From Micromonospora haikouensis (GTDB lineage Bacteria > Actinomycetota > Actinomycetes > Mycobacteriales > Micromonosporaceae), in NCBI RefSeq assembly GCF_900091595.1, contig NZ_FMCW01000008.1, positions 124,001 to 188,000 on the forward strand: 64,000 bases of DNA. The letters run 5' to 3'. Below the pieces are notes generated by a model. The model was given only the letters and a program-made list of their open reading frames with translations. It made no database searches and was not told where the DNA came from. Numbering within the stretch: position 1 is the first letter of the stretch; every line of letters starts with the position of its first letter. Both the position numbers and the translations under genes were made by a program. Of the stretch, positions 1 to 10,869 are shown piece by piece.

Positions 1-101
1 TCGGGACGCCACCACTCGTCGGCCAGGTCGTCGTACTGCCGGGGATCGTTCGGCGGCAGCACGCGCGGCCGGTCGGACACGGAGGACGATCCGTCACGCA
101 T
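1..101 (-). CDS. Methyltransferase, 5' end only (partial)
   Basis: Only the first 33 codons are inside the window; the gene continues past the left edge. The start ATG is the complement of 99-101. The peptide has a disordered lead followed by a YDDLADEWW stretch near residues 23-31, which resembles the N-terminus of UbiG-type class I SAM-dependent methyltransferases (YxxLAxxWW). That family methylates quinone or polyketide-like small molecules. The gene is divergent from a UbiA-type prenyltransferase, which fits a shared isoprenoid or quinone role. The assignment rests on one short motif and on context; the SAM-binding motif lies outside the window. Confidence 0.5.
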   Translation of the reverse strand, partial: MRDGSSSVSDRPRVLPPNDPRQYDDLADEWWRP

Positions 102-147
102 GGCACCGAGCGTGGCACGACCGGACGGTAACGACCAGACTTCCCAT

Positions 148-990
148 ATGGCGACGACGGTGTTAGGGCTGCTCAGGGCAAGTCACCCGGAGCCGGCCGC
201 GGCGGTGACCGTGGTGGCGGGGCTGCTCGCCGTGGGGGTGGGGCACCACGCGTCCGGGGTCGCCGCGGTGGCGCTCACGGTGCTCGCCAGCCAGTTCGCC
301 GTCGGCTGGTCCAACGACCACCTGGACGCCGACCGGGACGCGGCGGTGGGGCGTACCGACAAGCCGGTCGCCGCCGGCGCGGTGAGCCGGCGCGCGGTGG
401 GGCTGGCGACGCGGGCCGCGACCCTGGCCACGGTGCTGCTCGCGGCGGCGACGACCAACCGCACGGCGGCGGTCTGGGCGACAGTGGCCCTGGTCTCCGC
501 CCTGGCCTACAACTGGCCGCTGAAGTCGACGCCGTTCTCCGTGCTGCCCTACGCGGTGTCGTTCGGCGCGCTGCCCGCCTTCGTGGTGCTCGCGCTGCCC
601 GGCGCCCCCGGCCCGCCGGCCTGGCTGGTGGCCGCCGCCGCCCTGCTGGGGGCCGGCGCGCACTTCGCCAACGTGCTGCCCGACCTGGCCGACGACGCCC
701 GGACCGGGGTGCGGGGGCTGCCGCACCGGCTCGGCGCGAACGGCAGCCGGGTGGCCGCCGCCGCGCTGCTGCTCGCCGCGACCGTCACCCTGGTCGCCGG
801 GCCGCCCGGGCCGCCGTCGTGGTTCGGGCTGTCGGCGGTCGCGACCGCCGCGCTGGTCCCGCCCCTGACCTGGTACGCCGGCCGCAACGCCCGCCGCTCC
901 GGCGACCGGGGGGTGGCCGCGTTCCGGGCGGTGCTGCTGGTGGCCCTGATCGACGTGGTGCTGCTGGTCACCGGCGGGCGGGTGCGCTGA
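148..990 (+). CDS. UbiA-family prenyltransferase
   Basis: Integral membrane protein of about 280 residues, rich in Ala, Leu and Val, with roughly eight hydrophobic segments. The first Asp-rich motif, NDHLDADRD (about residues 56-64), is the NDxxDxxxD signature that binds Mg-prenyl diphosphate. A second Asp-rich region (LPDLADDA) lies near residue 185. The family transfers a prenyl chain to an aromatic or other acceptor in the membrane; the acceptor cannot be told from sequence. The start at 148 is preferred because the family-like part begins there. An in-frame ATG at 100 exists, but it overlaps the start codon of the divergent methyltransferase. No clear ribosome binding site precedes either one. 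Confidence 0.8.
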   Translation: MATTVLGLLRASHPEPAAAVTVVAGLLAVGVGHHASGVAAVALTVLASQFAVGWSNDHLDADRDAAVGRTDKPVAAGAVSRRAVGLATRAATLATVLLAAATTNRTAAVWATVALVSALAYNWPLKSTPFSVLPYAVSFGALPAFVVLALPGAPGPPAWLVAAAALLGAGAHFANVLPDLADDARTGVRGLPHRLGANGSRVAAAALLLAATVTLVAGPPGPPSWFGLSAVATAALVPPLTWYAGRNARRSGDRGVAAFRAVLLVALIDVVLLVTGGRVR

Positions 991-1125
991 GCGCCCCGGG
1001 AAGGTGGTGGTGCCGGGTCGGCGTGCGGCTCTCGATCAGCCCCAACTACCCTGAAGCCGGTCTGCGCGGGTATGGCCACCGTGCCCGGCGACGGCCGGGT
1101 GGGGATCGTGACGAGGAGGACCGAC

Positions 1126-1881
1126 GTGACGCGCTCGATCAGGGGTTCCCGGCGGGCGGCCCTGCTGCTGTCCGGCGTGGCGGCGGCGACCGGCCTGCTG
1201 GCGACCGGCTGCGGCGCCGGCCAGGTGGCCGAGACCGCCAACAAGGAGCCGTCGGTCCAGGGCGTCAACATCCAGACCTCGGACAACGCCTACAAGGTGC
1301 GCGGGCTCTACGTGGAGTACCCGGGCGCCGGTGGCTACCAGGCCGGCGCGAACGCCGCCGTCAACGCGGTGCTCTACAACGACACGCAGAGCCCGGTGAC
1401 GGTGACCGTCACCACGGACAGCGCGCGGGAGATCGTGATCAGCGGCGGCGCGTCCGCCTCGGCGAGCCCGTCGCCGTCGGCCAGCGAGTCGCCGTCGGAG
1501 AGCGCGTCACCGTCCGGGTCCGCGTCGCCGTCGGGTTCCGGGTCGGCCAGCCCGTCCGAGGGCGCGTCGCAGGACCCGTCCGCCTCGCCGAGCCCGTCGG
1601 CCCCGGCCGGGGAGCCGGCCCGGTTCGAGATCCCCGCCCTCGGCTACGTCCAGCTCAACGTGCAGGGTGGCCGGTCGCTCCAGCTCGTCGGCCTCAACCA
1701 GGCGCTGCTCGCCGGCCAGCAGGTCAACCTGACCTTCGACTTCGGCAACGGCAACACCGTCAGCACCCCGGCCCCGGTCGGCGTCCCGCTGACCCCGCTC
1801 CCGCAGCCGTCCCAGATCGTGCAGCGCGAGGGCGCGCACGGCGCGGAGGGCGGCACCGAGGGCTCCGGCCACGGCGGCTGA
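1126..1881 (+). CDS. lpqE: LpqE-like secreted lipoprotein
   Basis: The start is GTG 1126, preceded by AGGAGG. The N-terminus has Arg residues, a hydrophobic core and a lipobox (LATGC, Cys about residue 29), so the protein should be exported and lipid-anchored. The folded part is split by a low-complexity Ser/Pro/Ala linker (about residues 110-165, repeated SP and SA units), followed by a second beta-rich segment ending in a His/Gly-rich tail. Its place directly upstream of radA and disA matches mycobacterial lpqE (Rv3584). Function is unknown; the fold suggests a small cupredoxin-like or copper-chaperone-like domain, but no convincing metal motif is visible. Confidence 0.72.
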   Translation: MTRSIRGSRRAALLLSGVAAATGLLATGCGAGQVAETANKEPSVQGVNIQTSDNAYKVRGLYVEYPGAGGYQAGANAAVNAVLYNDTQSPVTVTVTTDSAREIVISGGASASASPSPSASESPSESASPSGSASPSGSGSASPSEGASQDPSASPSPSAPAGEPARFEIPALGYVQLNVQGGRSLQLVGLNQALLAGQQVNLTFDFGNGNTVSTPAPVGVPLTPLPQPSQIVQREGAHGAEGGTEGSGHGG

Positions 1882-1905
1882 CCGCCGACCGCTAACAGCG
1901 CGACC

Positions 1906-1941
1906 GCACCGCCGGCGTGGCACCCGCCACGCCGGCGGTGC
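1906..1941 (+). terminator. Terminator hairpin after lpqE-like gene
   Basis: Perfect 15-bp GC-rich stem (1906-1920 with 1927-1941) and a 6-nt loop, 24 nt after the stop codon. It is followed by a short T-containing tract. It separates the lipoprotein gene from radA. Confidence 0.75.
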
Positions 1942-1959
1942 TTCGTCGTACGGGGGGAC

Positions 1960-1965
1960 TAACGT
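1960..1965 (+). promoter_or_regulatory. -10 element of a leaderless radA promoter
   Basis: TAACGT lies six bases before the GTG at 1972. This spacing puts transcription start at the start codon, as in actinobacterial leaderless genes. There is no Shine-Dalgarno sequence in the gap. Confidence 0.55.
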
Positions 1966-1971
1966 TCCGGT

Positions 1972-3414
1972 GTGACGACGCCCCGATCGACACCCTCCAG
2001 GGCGACCCCGCGCGGCCGGGCCGCCCGTGAGCCCCGCCCCGCCTACGAGTGCGACGCCTGCGGCCACCAGCCGCCCAAGTGGGTGGGGCGCTGCCCCGAG
2101 TGCGGCGAGTGGGGCTCGGTGGTCGAGTGCACGGTGACCGGCCCGACCGTCTCCGGGCGGGTGGTCAGCTCCCGGATGCCGGCCGAGCCGGCCCGGCCGA
2201 TCGCCACCATCAGCGCCGCACCGGCCAAGGCCCGCCCCACCGGCGTGAGCGAGCTCGACCGGGTGCTCGGTGGCGGCCTGGTGCCCGGCGCGGTGGTCCT
2301 GCTCGCCGGCGAGCCGGGGGTCGGCAAGTCCACGTTGCTGCTCGACGTCGCCCAGCAGTGGGCGGCCACCGCCGGCAGCCCGTCGCTGGTGGTCAGCGGC
2401 GAGGAGTCGGTCAGCCAGGTGCGGCTGCGCGCCGAGCGGATGAACGCCCTGCACGACCAGCTCTGGCTGGCCGCCGAGAGCGACCTCGGCGCGGTCCTCG
2501 GCCACCTCGACGCGGTGAAGCCGGGGCTGCTGGTGCTCGACTCGGTGCAGACCATCTCCACCGCCGGCACCGAGGGGGTGCCCGGCGGGGTGACCCAGGT
2601 GCGGGCGGTCACGGCCGCCCTGGTCGCCGTGGCGAAGGAGCGGGGGGTCGCCACCGTCCTGGTCGGCCACGTCACCAAGGACGGCCAGGTGGCCGGGCCC
2701 CGGGTGCTGGAGCACCTGGTCGACGTGGTGCTGCACTTCGAGGGCGACAAGCACTCCTCGCTGCGGATGGTGCGCGGCGTGAAGAACCGGTTCGGCGCCG
2801 CCGACGAGGTCGGCTGCTTCGAGATGCACGAGGGCGGCATCAGCAGCCTCGCCGACCCGTCCGGGCTGTTCCTCACCCGCTACTCGGAGCCGGTGCCGGG
2901 CACCTGCGTCACCGTGGCGATGGAGGGGCGGCGGGCCCTGGTCACCGAGGTCCAGGCGCTGATCGGGGCGACCGTGGCGGGTTCGCCCCGGCGCACCGTG
3001 TCGGGTCTGGACGGCGCCCGGCTGGCGATGGTGCTGGCGGTGCTCCAGCGCCGCGCCGAGCGGCTGACCCTGCACGACCGGGAGGTCTTCGCGGCCACCG
3101 TCGGGGGCATCCGGGTGGTGGAGCCGGCCGCCGACCTGGCCGTGGCCCTCGCGGTCGCCTCCGGCGGCCTCAACCTCGCCATCAACCCCCACCTGGTGGC
3201 GATCGGCGAGGTGGGCCTCACCGGCGAGGTGCGCCGGGTCGGCGCGGTGCCCCGCCGGCTCGCCGAGGCGGCCCGGCTCGGCTTCCGGGTGGCCCTCGTG
3301 CCGCCGGGATGCGGCCCGGAGAGCGCCGGGGCGGGCCCCGAGAACATGCGCGTGATGGAGGTCACCGACGTGCGCTCGGCGCTCCAGTGTGCCGCCCGCG
3401 CATCGGCGGAGTGA
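1972..3414 (+). CDS. radA: DNA repair protein RadA (Sms)
   Basis: 480 residues, the usual RadA length. The N-terminal zinc finger has CxxC pairs at about 27/30 and 41/44. The RecA-like core has Walker A GEPGVGKS (113-120) and the RadA-specific KNRFG motif (271-275). The C-terminal part is the Lon-protease-like domain. RadA is a hexameric DNA-branch-migration motor that processes recombination intermediates. It lies directly before disA, which in Bacillus subtilis is functionally linked to RadA; the same order is found in Mycobacterium. The start is the GTG fitted to the leaderless promoter. Confidence 0.97.
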   Translation: MTTPRSTPSRATPRGRAAREPRPAYECDACGHQPPKWVGRCPECGEWGSVVECTVTGPTVSGRVVSSRMPAEPARPIATISAAPAKARPTGVSELDRVLGGGLVPGAVVLLAGEPGVGKSTLLLDVAQQWAATAGSPSLVVSGEESVSQVRLRAERMNALHDQLWLAAESDLGAVLGHLDAVKPGLLVLDSVQTISTAGTEGVPGGVTQVRAVTAALVAVAKERGVATVLVGHVTKDGQVAGPRVLEHLVDVVLHFEGDKHSSLRMVRGVKNRFGAADEVGCFEMHEGGISSLADPSGLFLTRYSEPVPGTCVTVAMEGRRALVTEVQALIGATVAGSPRRTVSGLDGARLAMVLAVLQRRAERLTLHDREVFAATVGGIRVVEPAADLAVALAVASGGLNLAINPHLVAIGEVGLTGEVRRVGAVPRRLAEAARLGFRVALVPPGCGPESAGAGPENMRVMEVTDVRSALQCAARASAE

Positions 3415-3544
3415 CCGACGGTGGCCGTCGGGTCGGACCGCCGGTGCGATTCCGGACAAGCGCGGCGGGCCTCCCGACGCGGTCGACAGGGGGCATCGTG
3501 ACACATCACAGTAACCACGACAGCACCCACCGCACGCCAGTCCG

Positions 3545-3550
3545 TAGACT
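3545..3550 (+). promoter_or_regulatory. -10 element of a leaderless disA promoter
   Basis: TAGACT is six bases before GTG 3557. It suggests that disA has its own leaderless promoter in the 136-bp gap after radA, and that 3557 rather than the in-frame GTG 3551 is the start. Confidence 0.5.
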
Positions 3551-3556
3551 GTGCGC

Positions 3557-4741
3557 GTGCCGATCGACCGCGATGCCAGCAAAACCGCCGGCGCGACACC
3601 CCACGCCCGCACCGGTGCCGTGGGCTCGCCCGCCCGTCCGATCAGCGTCAGCGTGACCGGGAGTGTCGGCGGCGCGAGCGGTGATCCGCTGCGGGCCAAT
3701 CTCGCCCTCATGGCCCCCGGCACCGCGCTGCGTGACGGCCTGGAGCGGATCCTGCGCGGCCGCACGGGCGCGCTGATCGTCCTAGGCTACGACAAGGTCG
3801 TCGAGGGGCTGTGCACCGGCGGCTTCCCGCTGGACGTGGAGTTCTCGGCGACCCGGGTGCGGGAGCTGTGCAAGATGGACGGCGCGGTGGTGCTGTCCAG
3901 CGACGGCACCCGCATCGTCCGGGCGGCGGTGCACCTGATGCCGGACCCGTCGATCCCGACCGAGGAGTCCGGCACCCGGCACCGCACCGCCGAGCGGGTG
4001 GCCCGGCAGACCGGCTACCCGGTCATCTCCGTCAGCCAGTCGATGCGGATCATCAGCCTCTACGTCAACGGCCAGCGGCACGTGCTGGACGACTCGGCGG
4101 CCATCCTGTCCCGGGCCAACCAGGCCCTGGCCACCCTGGAGCGCTACAAGCTGCGTCTCGACGAGGTTTCCGGCACCCTCTCCGCCCTGGAGATCGAGGA
4201 CCTGGTGACGGTCCGGGACGCGGTGGCGGTGGTGCAGCGGCTGGAGATGGTCCGCCGGATCGCCGACGAGATCGCCGGCTACGTGGTGGAGCTCGGCACC
4301 GACGGTCGCCTCCTGGCGCTGCAGCTCGACGAGCTGATGGCAGGCGTGGACGCCGACCGCACCCTGGTCATCCGCGACTACCTGCCCGCCGGCCGCAAGT
4401 CCCGCACGCTCGACGAGGCGCTGGTCGAGCTGGACCTGCTGGGCGCCACCGAGCTGATCGATCTGGTCGCGGTGGCCAAGGCCATCGGCTACCCGGCCGC
4501 CTCCGACGCGCTGGACGCGGCGGTCAGCCCGCGCGGCTTCCGGCTGCTGGCGAAGGTCCCCCGGCTGCCGGTGGCCATCGTCGACCGGCTGGTGCTGCAC
4601 TTCGGCAGCCTCCAGCGGCTGCTCGGGGCCACCGTGGAGGACCTGCAGGCCGTCGAGGGCGTCGGCGACGCCCGCGCCCGCGGCGTCCGGGAGGGGCTGT
4701 CCCGGCTCGCCGAGGCATCCATCCTCGAACGCTACGTCTGA
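3557..4741 (+). CDS. disA: DNA integrity scanning diadenylate cyclase DisA
   Basis: About 394 residues. An N-terminal extension of about 45 residues precedes the DAC domain, which has the catalytic DGA motif (about 108-110) and the RHR motif (about 141-143) that bind and cyclise two ATP to c-di-AMP. A helical linker and a C-terminal helix-hairpin-helix domain ([12 protein letters not shown], near the end) follow and recognise branched DNA. DisA forms an octamer that scans DNA and lowers c-di-AMP output at lesions. It follows radA. An in-frame GTG at 3551 would add two codons. Confidence 0.96.
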   Translation: MPIDRDASKTAGATPHARTGAVGSPARPISVSVTGSVGGASGDPLRANLALMAPGTALRDGLERILRGRTGALIVLGYDKVVEGLCTGGFPLDVEFSATRVRELCKMDGAVVLSSDGTRIVRAAVHLMPDPSIPTEESGTRHRTAERVARQTGYPVISVSQSMRIISLYVNGQRHVLDDSAAILSRANQALATLERYKLRLDEVSGTLSALEIEDLVTVRDAVAVVQRLEMVRRIADEIAGYVVELGTDGRLLALQLDELMAGVDADRTLVIRDYLPAGRKSRTLDEALVELDLLGATELIDLVAVAKAIGYPAASDALDAAVSPRGFRLLAKVPRLPVAIVDRLVLHFGSLQRLLGATVEDLQAVEGVGDARARGVREGLSRLAEASILERYV

Positions 4742-4747
4742 CGCGCC

Positions 4748-4793
4748 CGACGCCCGGCGGCAGCGGAACCGAGCCGCCGGGTGCCGGGCGTCG
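4748..4793. terminator. Bidirectional terminator between disA and membrane protein gene
   Basis: Inverted repeat: CGACGCCCGG (4748-4757) pairs with 4784-4793, with an inner GC-rich extension and a bulge. It lies between two convergent genes. Confidence 0.6.
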
Positions 4794-4820
4794 GAGCCGC
4801 CTCAGCGGCGGGGCGGGTCG

Positions 4821-5573
4821 TCAGCCGGTGATGGTGAGCTTCACCGGCGAGCTGAGCTTGGTGTCGAGCCGCCCGAAGACCTGGTACGCCCCGGCCGGCG
4901 GGAACGGGCCGTTGGCGAGCCCGTCCTTGCAACGGCTGGTGTCCCGCCCGTTCCAGTCCACCTGGTACGACCGCTCGAAGCCGGGCGTGAACGACTGCAC
5001 GTCCGAGCCCTTGACGTTGCCGCAGGTGTCGGAGGACCAGACCTTCTCCGCGCCCGACTTGACGAACAGCTCCTGGAAGTCCGCGCCCACGTCGCGGCTG
5101 CAGGTGCGGTCCGACTTGTTTTTGATCTTGAGCTGGAGGCTGACCACGGTGCCCTGCTGCGCCGACGTCGGCAGCACCACCGGCGTCACCGAGATCTCCG
5201 CGTCGGTGCACGTCCCGGCGTCCGCACCGGGCCCGGCCGGAGCGCCGTCGCCGCCGGAGGGACCGCCGCTCGACCCGCCCTCGTCGCCCCCCGACGAGCC
5301 CGGGTCGCTGCCGGGGTCGTCCGACCCGCCGGGCGGCAGGCCGGTCTGCGGCGTCAGCACCGAGCCGCTCGGGTCGGGCACCGCCGACGGGTCGCCCGCA
5401 CCCGGGGTCGCCGTCGGGGTCGGAGTCGACTTCGACTGCGGCGTGGTGCCGGTGTTGCCCGCGCCATTACAGGAATAGAGCAGGACAATCAGGAAGAGAA
5501 GGCCCGCTCCAAGTACGACGGCGCGACGCCGCCAGTACACGGCGGGTGGCAGGGGGCCGACCGTCAGACGCAT
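4821..5573 (-). CDS. Single-pass membrane protein with extracytoplasmic domain
   Basis: 250 residues: a short Arg-rich cytosolic lead, one TM helix (about residues 15-35), a 75-residue Pro/Ser/Gly/Thr-rich spacer, and an extracytoplasmic beta-rich domain with several Cys (near ADAGTCTD, DRTCSRDV, SDTCGN and DTSRCKD) that probably form disulphides. The position next to disA matches Rv3587c of M. tuberculosis, a conserved membrane protein of unknown function. The start chosen is the ATG at 5573, just before the TM segment. The region upstream carries a tandem palindrome. No enzymatic motif was seen. Confidence 0.8.
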   Translation of the reverse strand: MRLTVGPLPPAVYWRRRAVVLGAGLLFLIVLLYSCNGAGNTGTTPQSKSTPTPTATPGAGDPSAVPDPSGSVLTPQTGLPPGGSDDPGSDPGSSGGDEGGSSGGPSGGDGAPAGPGADAGTCTDAEISVTPVVLPTSAQQGTVVSLQLKIKNKSDRTCSRDVGADFQELFVKSGAEKVWSSDTCGNVKGSDVQSFTPGFERSYQVDWNGRDTSRCKDGLANGPFPPAGAYQVFGRLDTKLSSPVKLTITG

Positions 5574-5582
5574 GATGCCCCC

Positions 5583-5623
5583 ACCGTAGCGGCGCGACGC
5601 GCCGTCGCCGGGCGCGACGCGCC
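5583..5623 (-). promoter_or_regulatory. Tandem 13-bp palindromes abutting a -10 element
   Basis: GGCGCGACGCGCC (6 bp, central A, 6 bp) occurs twice, at 5591-5603 and 5611-5623, exactly 20 bp apart. It lies upstream of the membrane protein gene. A TACGGT -10-like hexamer (complement of 5583-5588) directly adjoins the first copy. The layout resembles a repressor or activator site pair; tandem hairpins are the alternative. Confidence 0.4.
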
Positions 5624-5731
5624 GGAGCACCCTCGGCTCACCGTGACGACCCTCCACTCACGACAGCGACACCCCGCCGGGGACGGCGGTCCCGCCCGCG
5701 GCGGCACCCGGCCCGGCGGCGCCGGGACCGG

Positions 5732-6292
5732 TCACTGGTAGACCTTGCGCTGGTAGATCGCGTGCGCCCCGGCCACCCGGTCCAGGAAGAGCAGGCCGAG
5801 ACAGTGGTCGATCTCGTGCTGCAGGGCGCGCGCCTCGAAGCCGTCGGTGACCAGCCGCACCGACGCCCCGGTGCCCGGCAGCAGCCCCTCGACGACCAGG
5901 CGGCTGGCCCGCTTGACGTCGCCGGTGAGGTCGGGCACCGACATGCAGCCCTCCCGGCCGCTCTTCCACCGGGCCGCCTCCACCACCCGGGCGTTGCACA
6001 GGACGAACGTGCCGTGCACGGTGAGCGCCTTCGGGTGACCGGTGACGTCCACCGCGAACACCTGCGCGCTCACGCCGACCTGCGGGGCGGCGAGGCCCAC
6101 GCAACCCGGCGAGACCCGCATCGTGGCGATCAGGTCGGCGGCCAGGCGGACCACCTCGTCCGAGGTCGGATCCACCTCCGGCCCCGGCCGGCTGAGCACC
6201 GGGTCGGGGGCGGACACCACCGGGCGCACCTCCCCCGGCACCGGCAGCGCCGCCGGTGTCCAGCCGGCGAGGCCCGCGTACTCCGTCGTCAC
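5732..6292 (-). CDS. def: Peptide deformylase
   Basis: 186 residues. It removes the N-formyl group from nascent proteins using a metal ion. All three family motifs are present: GLAAPQ (66-71), EGCMS (114-118, Cys ligand) and HEIDH (159-163, two His ligands and catalytic Glu). The GTG start overlaps the stop of the upstream ACT-domain gene in a GTGA, so the two are translationally coupled. The N-terminus is somewhat longer than in E. coli, as is usual in actinobacteria. Confidence 0.96.
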   Translation of the reverse strand: MTTEYAGLAGWTPAALPVPGEVRPVVSAPDPVLSRPGPEVDPTSDEVVRLAADLIATMRVSPGCVGLAAPQVGVSAQVFAVDVTGHPKALTVHGTFVLCNARVVEAARWKSGREGCMSVPDLTGDVKRASRLVVEGLLPGTGASVRLVTDGFEARALQHEIDHCLGLLFLDRVAGAHAIYQRKVYQ

Positions 6293-6801
6293 AGCAGGTC
6301 CGTGTCCGCCGGGCGGAGGCTGACCCCCACGCCCAACTCCGCCGCGGCCAGCGCCAACCGGCCGGCCACCTCGTCGAAGGTGCCCGGCGGCAGGTCGACC
6401 TCCGCGACCACCACGTAGAGGGAGCCGGTCAGCCGGGTGCTCAAATCGGTGACGTTGCCGCCCGCGTCGGTCAGCACCCGGGTCATCGCCGCGACGATGC
6501 CCATCCGGTCCGCGCCGTGCACCGCCAGCACGTACGGCTCACCGGTCGGCACGGCCGCGCCGTCGGGGGCGACCGCCCGTACGGTGGCCAGGAGCTGGCC
6601 GTCGGCGGCGAGCGGGGCCAACGCGGCCTCGACGTCGGCGGCGGCCGGGCCCACACAGATCAGGGTCATCGCGAAATGACCCCGCAGCCGGGTCATGGTG
6701 GAGTCGGTGAGGTTCGCGCCCAGCCGGGCGAGCACCTCGGCGACGTCGGCCACGATGCCGGGCCGGTCCCGGCCGATGACGGTGATCGCGAGCTCGCTCA
6801 T
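6289..6801 (-). CDS. Tandem ACT-domain protein (GcvR-like)
   Basis: 170 residues made of two ACT domains (about 1-80 and 88-170). Each opens with the pattern expected of amino-acid-binding ACT folds (ITVIGRDRPGIVADV and LAVHGADRMGIVAAM). GcvR-like proteins with this layout are regulators without a DNA-binding domain; the ligand and partner here are unknown. The gene lies first in a two-gene operon with def (GTGA overlap) and is divergent from mutY with about 80 bp between them. Confidence 0.85.
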   Translation of the reverse strand: MSELAITVIGRDRPGIVADVAEVLARLGANLTDSTMTRLRGHFAMTLICVGPAAADVEAALAPLAADGQLLATVRAVAPDGAAVPTGEPYVLAVHGADRMGIVAAMTRVLTDAGGNVTDLSTRLTGSLYVVVAEVDLPPGTFDEVAGRLALAAAELGVGVSLRPADTDLL

Positions 6802-6882
6802 CCGGGCATTCTGCCCGATCGGGGGGCGGCCTCCGCGTCGCCCCGCCCGGCCCGCCCAACCTGCGGGAAGGCGGCCCGTGAC

Positions 6883-7809
6883 ATGATCGACGACGCGATG
6901 TCCGAGCACACTTTCGCCACCCTCGTCAGCCGGTGGTACGAGCGCAACGCCCGCGATCTGCCGTGGCGGGTGCCCGGCGTGGGCTCGTGGGCGATCCTGG
7001 TCAGCGAGGTCATGCTCCAGCAGACGCCCGTGGTGCGGGTGCTGCCGGCGTACGAGGCGTGGCTGGCCCGCTGGCCCACGCCCGCCGCGCTCGCCGCCGA
7101 CCCGCCCGCCGAGGCGATCCGGATGTGGGGAAGGCTGGGCTACCCGCGCCGGGCGATGCGGCTGCACGACTGCGCGGTGGCGATCGTCGAGCGGCACGGC
7201 GGCGCGGTGCCGGACCGGCTGGAGCAGCTGCTCGCCCTGCCGGGGGTCGGCACGTACACGGCGCGGGCGGTGGCCGCCTTCGCGTACGGGCAGCGGCACC
7301 CGGTGGTGGACACCAACGTGCGGCGGGTGGTGAGCCGGGCGGTCGCCGGGGAGCCGGACGCCGGCCCGGCCACCCGCCCCGCCGACCTGGTGGCCACCGA
7401 GGAACTGCTGCCGGCGGAGCCGGCCGAGGCCGCCCTGGCCAGCGCCGCGTTCATGGAGCTGGGGGCCGTCGTCTGCACCGCCCGGTCGCCCCGGTGCGCG
7501 GTCTGCCCGGTGGAGTCGATCTGCGCCTGGCGGGCCTCCGGCCAGGCGGCGCCGGCCGGCCCGACGCGGCGTCCCCAGCGGTACGCGGGCACGGACCGCC
7601 AGGTCCGCGGGCTGCTGCTGGCGGTGCTGCGGGAGTCCAGCGGCCCCGTGCCGCGCCAACGGCTGGACCAGGTCTGGACCGACGACGTGCAGCGCTCCCG
7701 GGCGCTGGCGGGGCTGGTCACCGACGGTCTGGTGGAACCGGCCGGTGGGGAGTCGTTCCGCCTCGCGGGTGACGGCCCGGCGATCCCGGCCCCGGCCCTG
7801 GACGCCTGA
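6883..7809 (+). CDS. mutY: A/G-specific adenine glycosylase MutY
   Basis: About 308 residues. It excises adenine mispaired with 8-oxoguanine. Seen: EVMLQQT with the catalytic-site Glu (about residue 43), the helix-hairpin-helix LPGVGTYTA, the conserved VDTNVRRVVSR, and the [4Fe-4S] loop C-x6-C-x2-C-x5-C (CTARSPRC AVC PVESIC). The C-terminal region is short, so a full NUDIX-like 8-oxoG-recognition domain is not obvious; mycobacterial MutY is equally short. The start is ATG 6883 or ATG 6898; neither has a convincing ribosome binding site. Confidence 0.94.
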   Translation: MIDDAMSEHTFATLVSRWYERNARDLPWRVPGVGSWAILVSEVMLQQTPVVRVLPAYEAWLARWPTPAALAADPPAEAIRMWGRLGYPRRAMRLHDCAVAIVERHGGAVPDRLEQLLALPGVGTYTARAVAAFAYGQRHPVVDTNVRRVVSRAVAGEPDAGPATRPADLVATEELLPAEPAEAALASAAFMELGAVVCTARSPRCAVCPVESICAWRASGQAAPAGPTRRPQRYAGTDRQVRGLLLAVLRESSGPVPRQRLDQVWTDDVQRSRALAGLVTDGLVEPAGGESFRLAGDGPAIPAPALDA

Positions 7810-7874
7810 CCCGCCCCGGGCCGGGTCCCGCCCAGCCGGGCCCGCCCGGGTCACGCCCAGCCCTCGACGGGGAC

Positions 7875-7893
7875 GCCATGTCGGCGACATGGC
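7875..7893. repeat. Short palindrome downstream of mutY
   Basis: GCCATGTC-GGC-GACATGGC, an 8-3-8 perfect inverted repeat between mutY and the strong terminator. It may be an extra weak hairpin or a protein-binding site; its position downstream of both convergent genes favours the former. Confidence 0.35.
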
Positions 7894-7943
7894 GGTTTCC
7901 GCGCCTCCTGATGCCCCCACCTCCCCGGCATCCACCCAGGCAG

Positions 7944-7991
7944 GAACGGGCGACGGCCCGGCGGCTCTCGCCGCCGGGCCGTCGCCCGTTC
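7944..7991. terminator. Strong bidirectional terminator between mutY and clpC
   Basis: Perfect 21-bp stem (7944-7964 with 7971-7991) and a 6-nt loop, between two convergent genes and 20 nt beyond the clpC stop. It is one of the strongest hairpins in the window. Confidence 0.88.
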
Positions 7992-8010
7992 TGTCGTCGT
8001 GCGCCTCGGC

Positions 8011-10530
<2,520 letters not shown>

Positions 10531-10622
10531 GCCCTCGTGCTCCTCACGTGCCGTGCGCCTTGATGGTCAGATCTCGGCGGGGCCGGTGCGCGGACGTCCG
10601 GGACGGGCGTCCTTGCCTCATT

Positions 10623-10628
10623 ACTCTA
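10623..10628 (-). promoter_or_regulatory. Candidate clpC -10 element
   Basis: TAGAGT on the minus strand, about 93 bases before the clpC ATG, in a locally AT-richer spot. No good -35 was recognised, so it may depend on an activator or an alternative sigma factor. Confidence 0.35.
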
Positions 10629-10733
10629 TCGCCGCGGACCGACTCCGCTGAGGTCGTGTGTCCTCCACGGGGGTCCGGTACGCGTCGTTTTAGCCAACCG
10701 TCCGCGCTCAGGGCGTGTTCCGGGGTCTCCGCG

Positions 10734-10751
10734 TGTACGCGCAGAGCGAAA
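10734..10751. promoter_or_regulatory. ClgR-like operator upstream of clpC
   Basis: The 18 bases fit the Corynebacterium ClgR consensus as I remember it (WNNWCGCYNANRGCGWWS) at all but two specified positions: CGC and GCG half-sites with the correct 5-bp spacing and AT-rich right flank. ClgR activates clp genes in several actinobacteria. It lies about 110 bp upstream of the candidate -10. Confidence 0.35.
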
Positions 10752-10869
10752 TTCGGACGGCCGGTGGGACCCGGCTGCGGGCCTCCCCGCGGGCCCGCAG
10801 CCGCCCTCCGGCGACCCGGGTCGGGCGGCGGTTCGGCCGGGCCGACGAGCGGACCAGGCCGACGGCCGG

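Noticed and set aside
3415..3431. Small hairpin after radA (CCGACGG-TGG-CCGTCGG)
   Set aside because: Only 7 bp with a 3-nt loop; too weak to claim as a terminator in this GC context.
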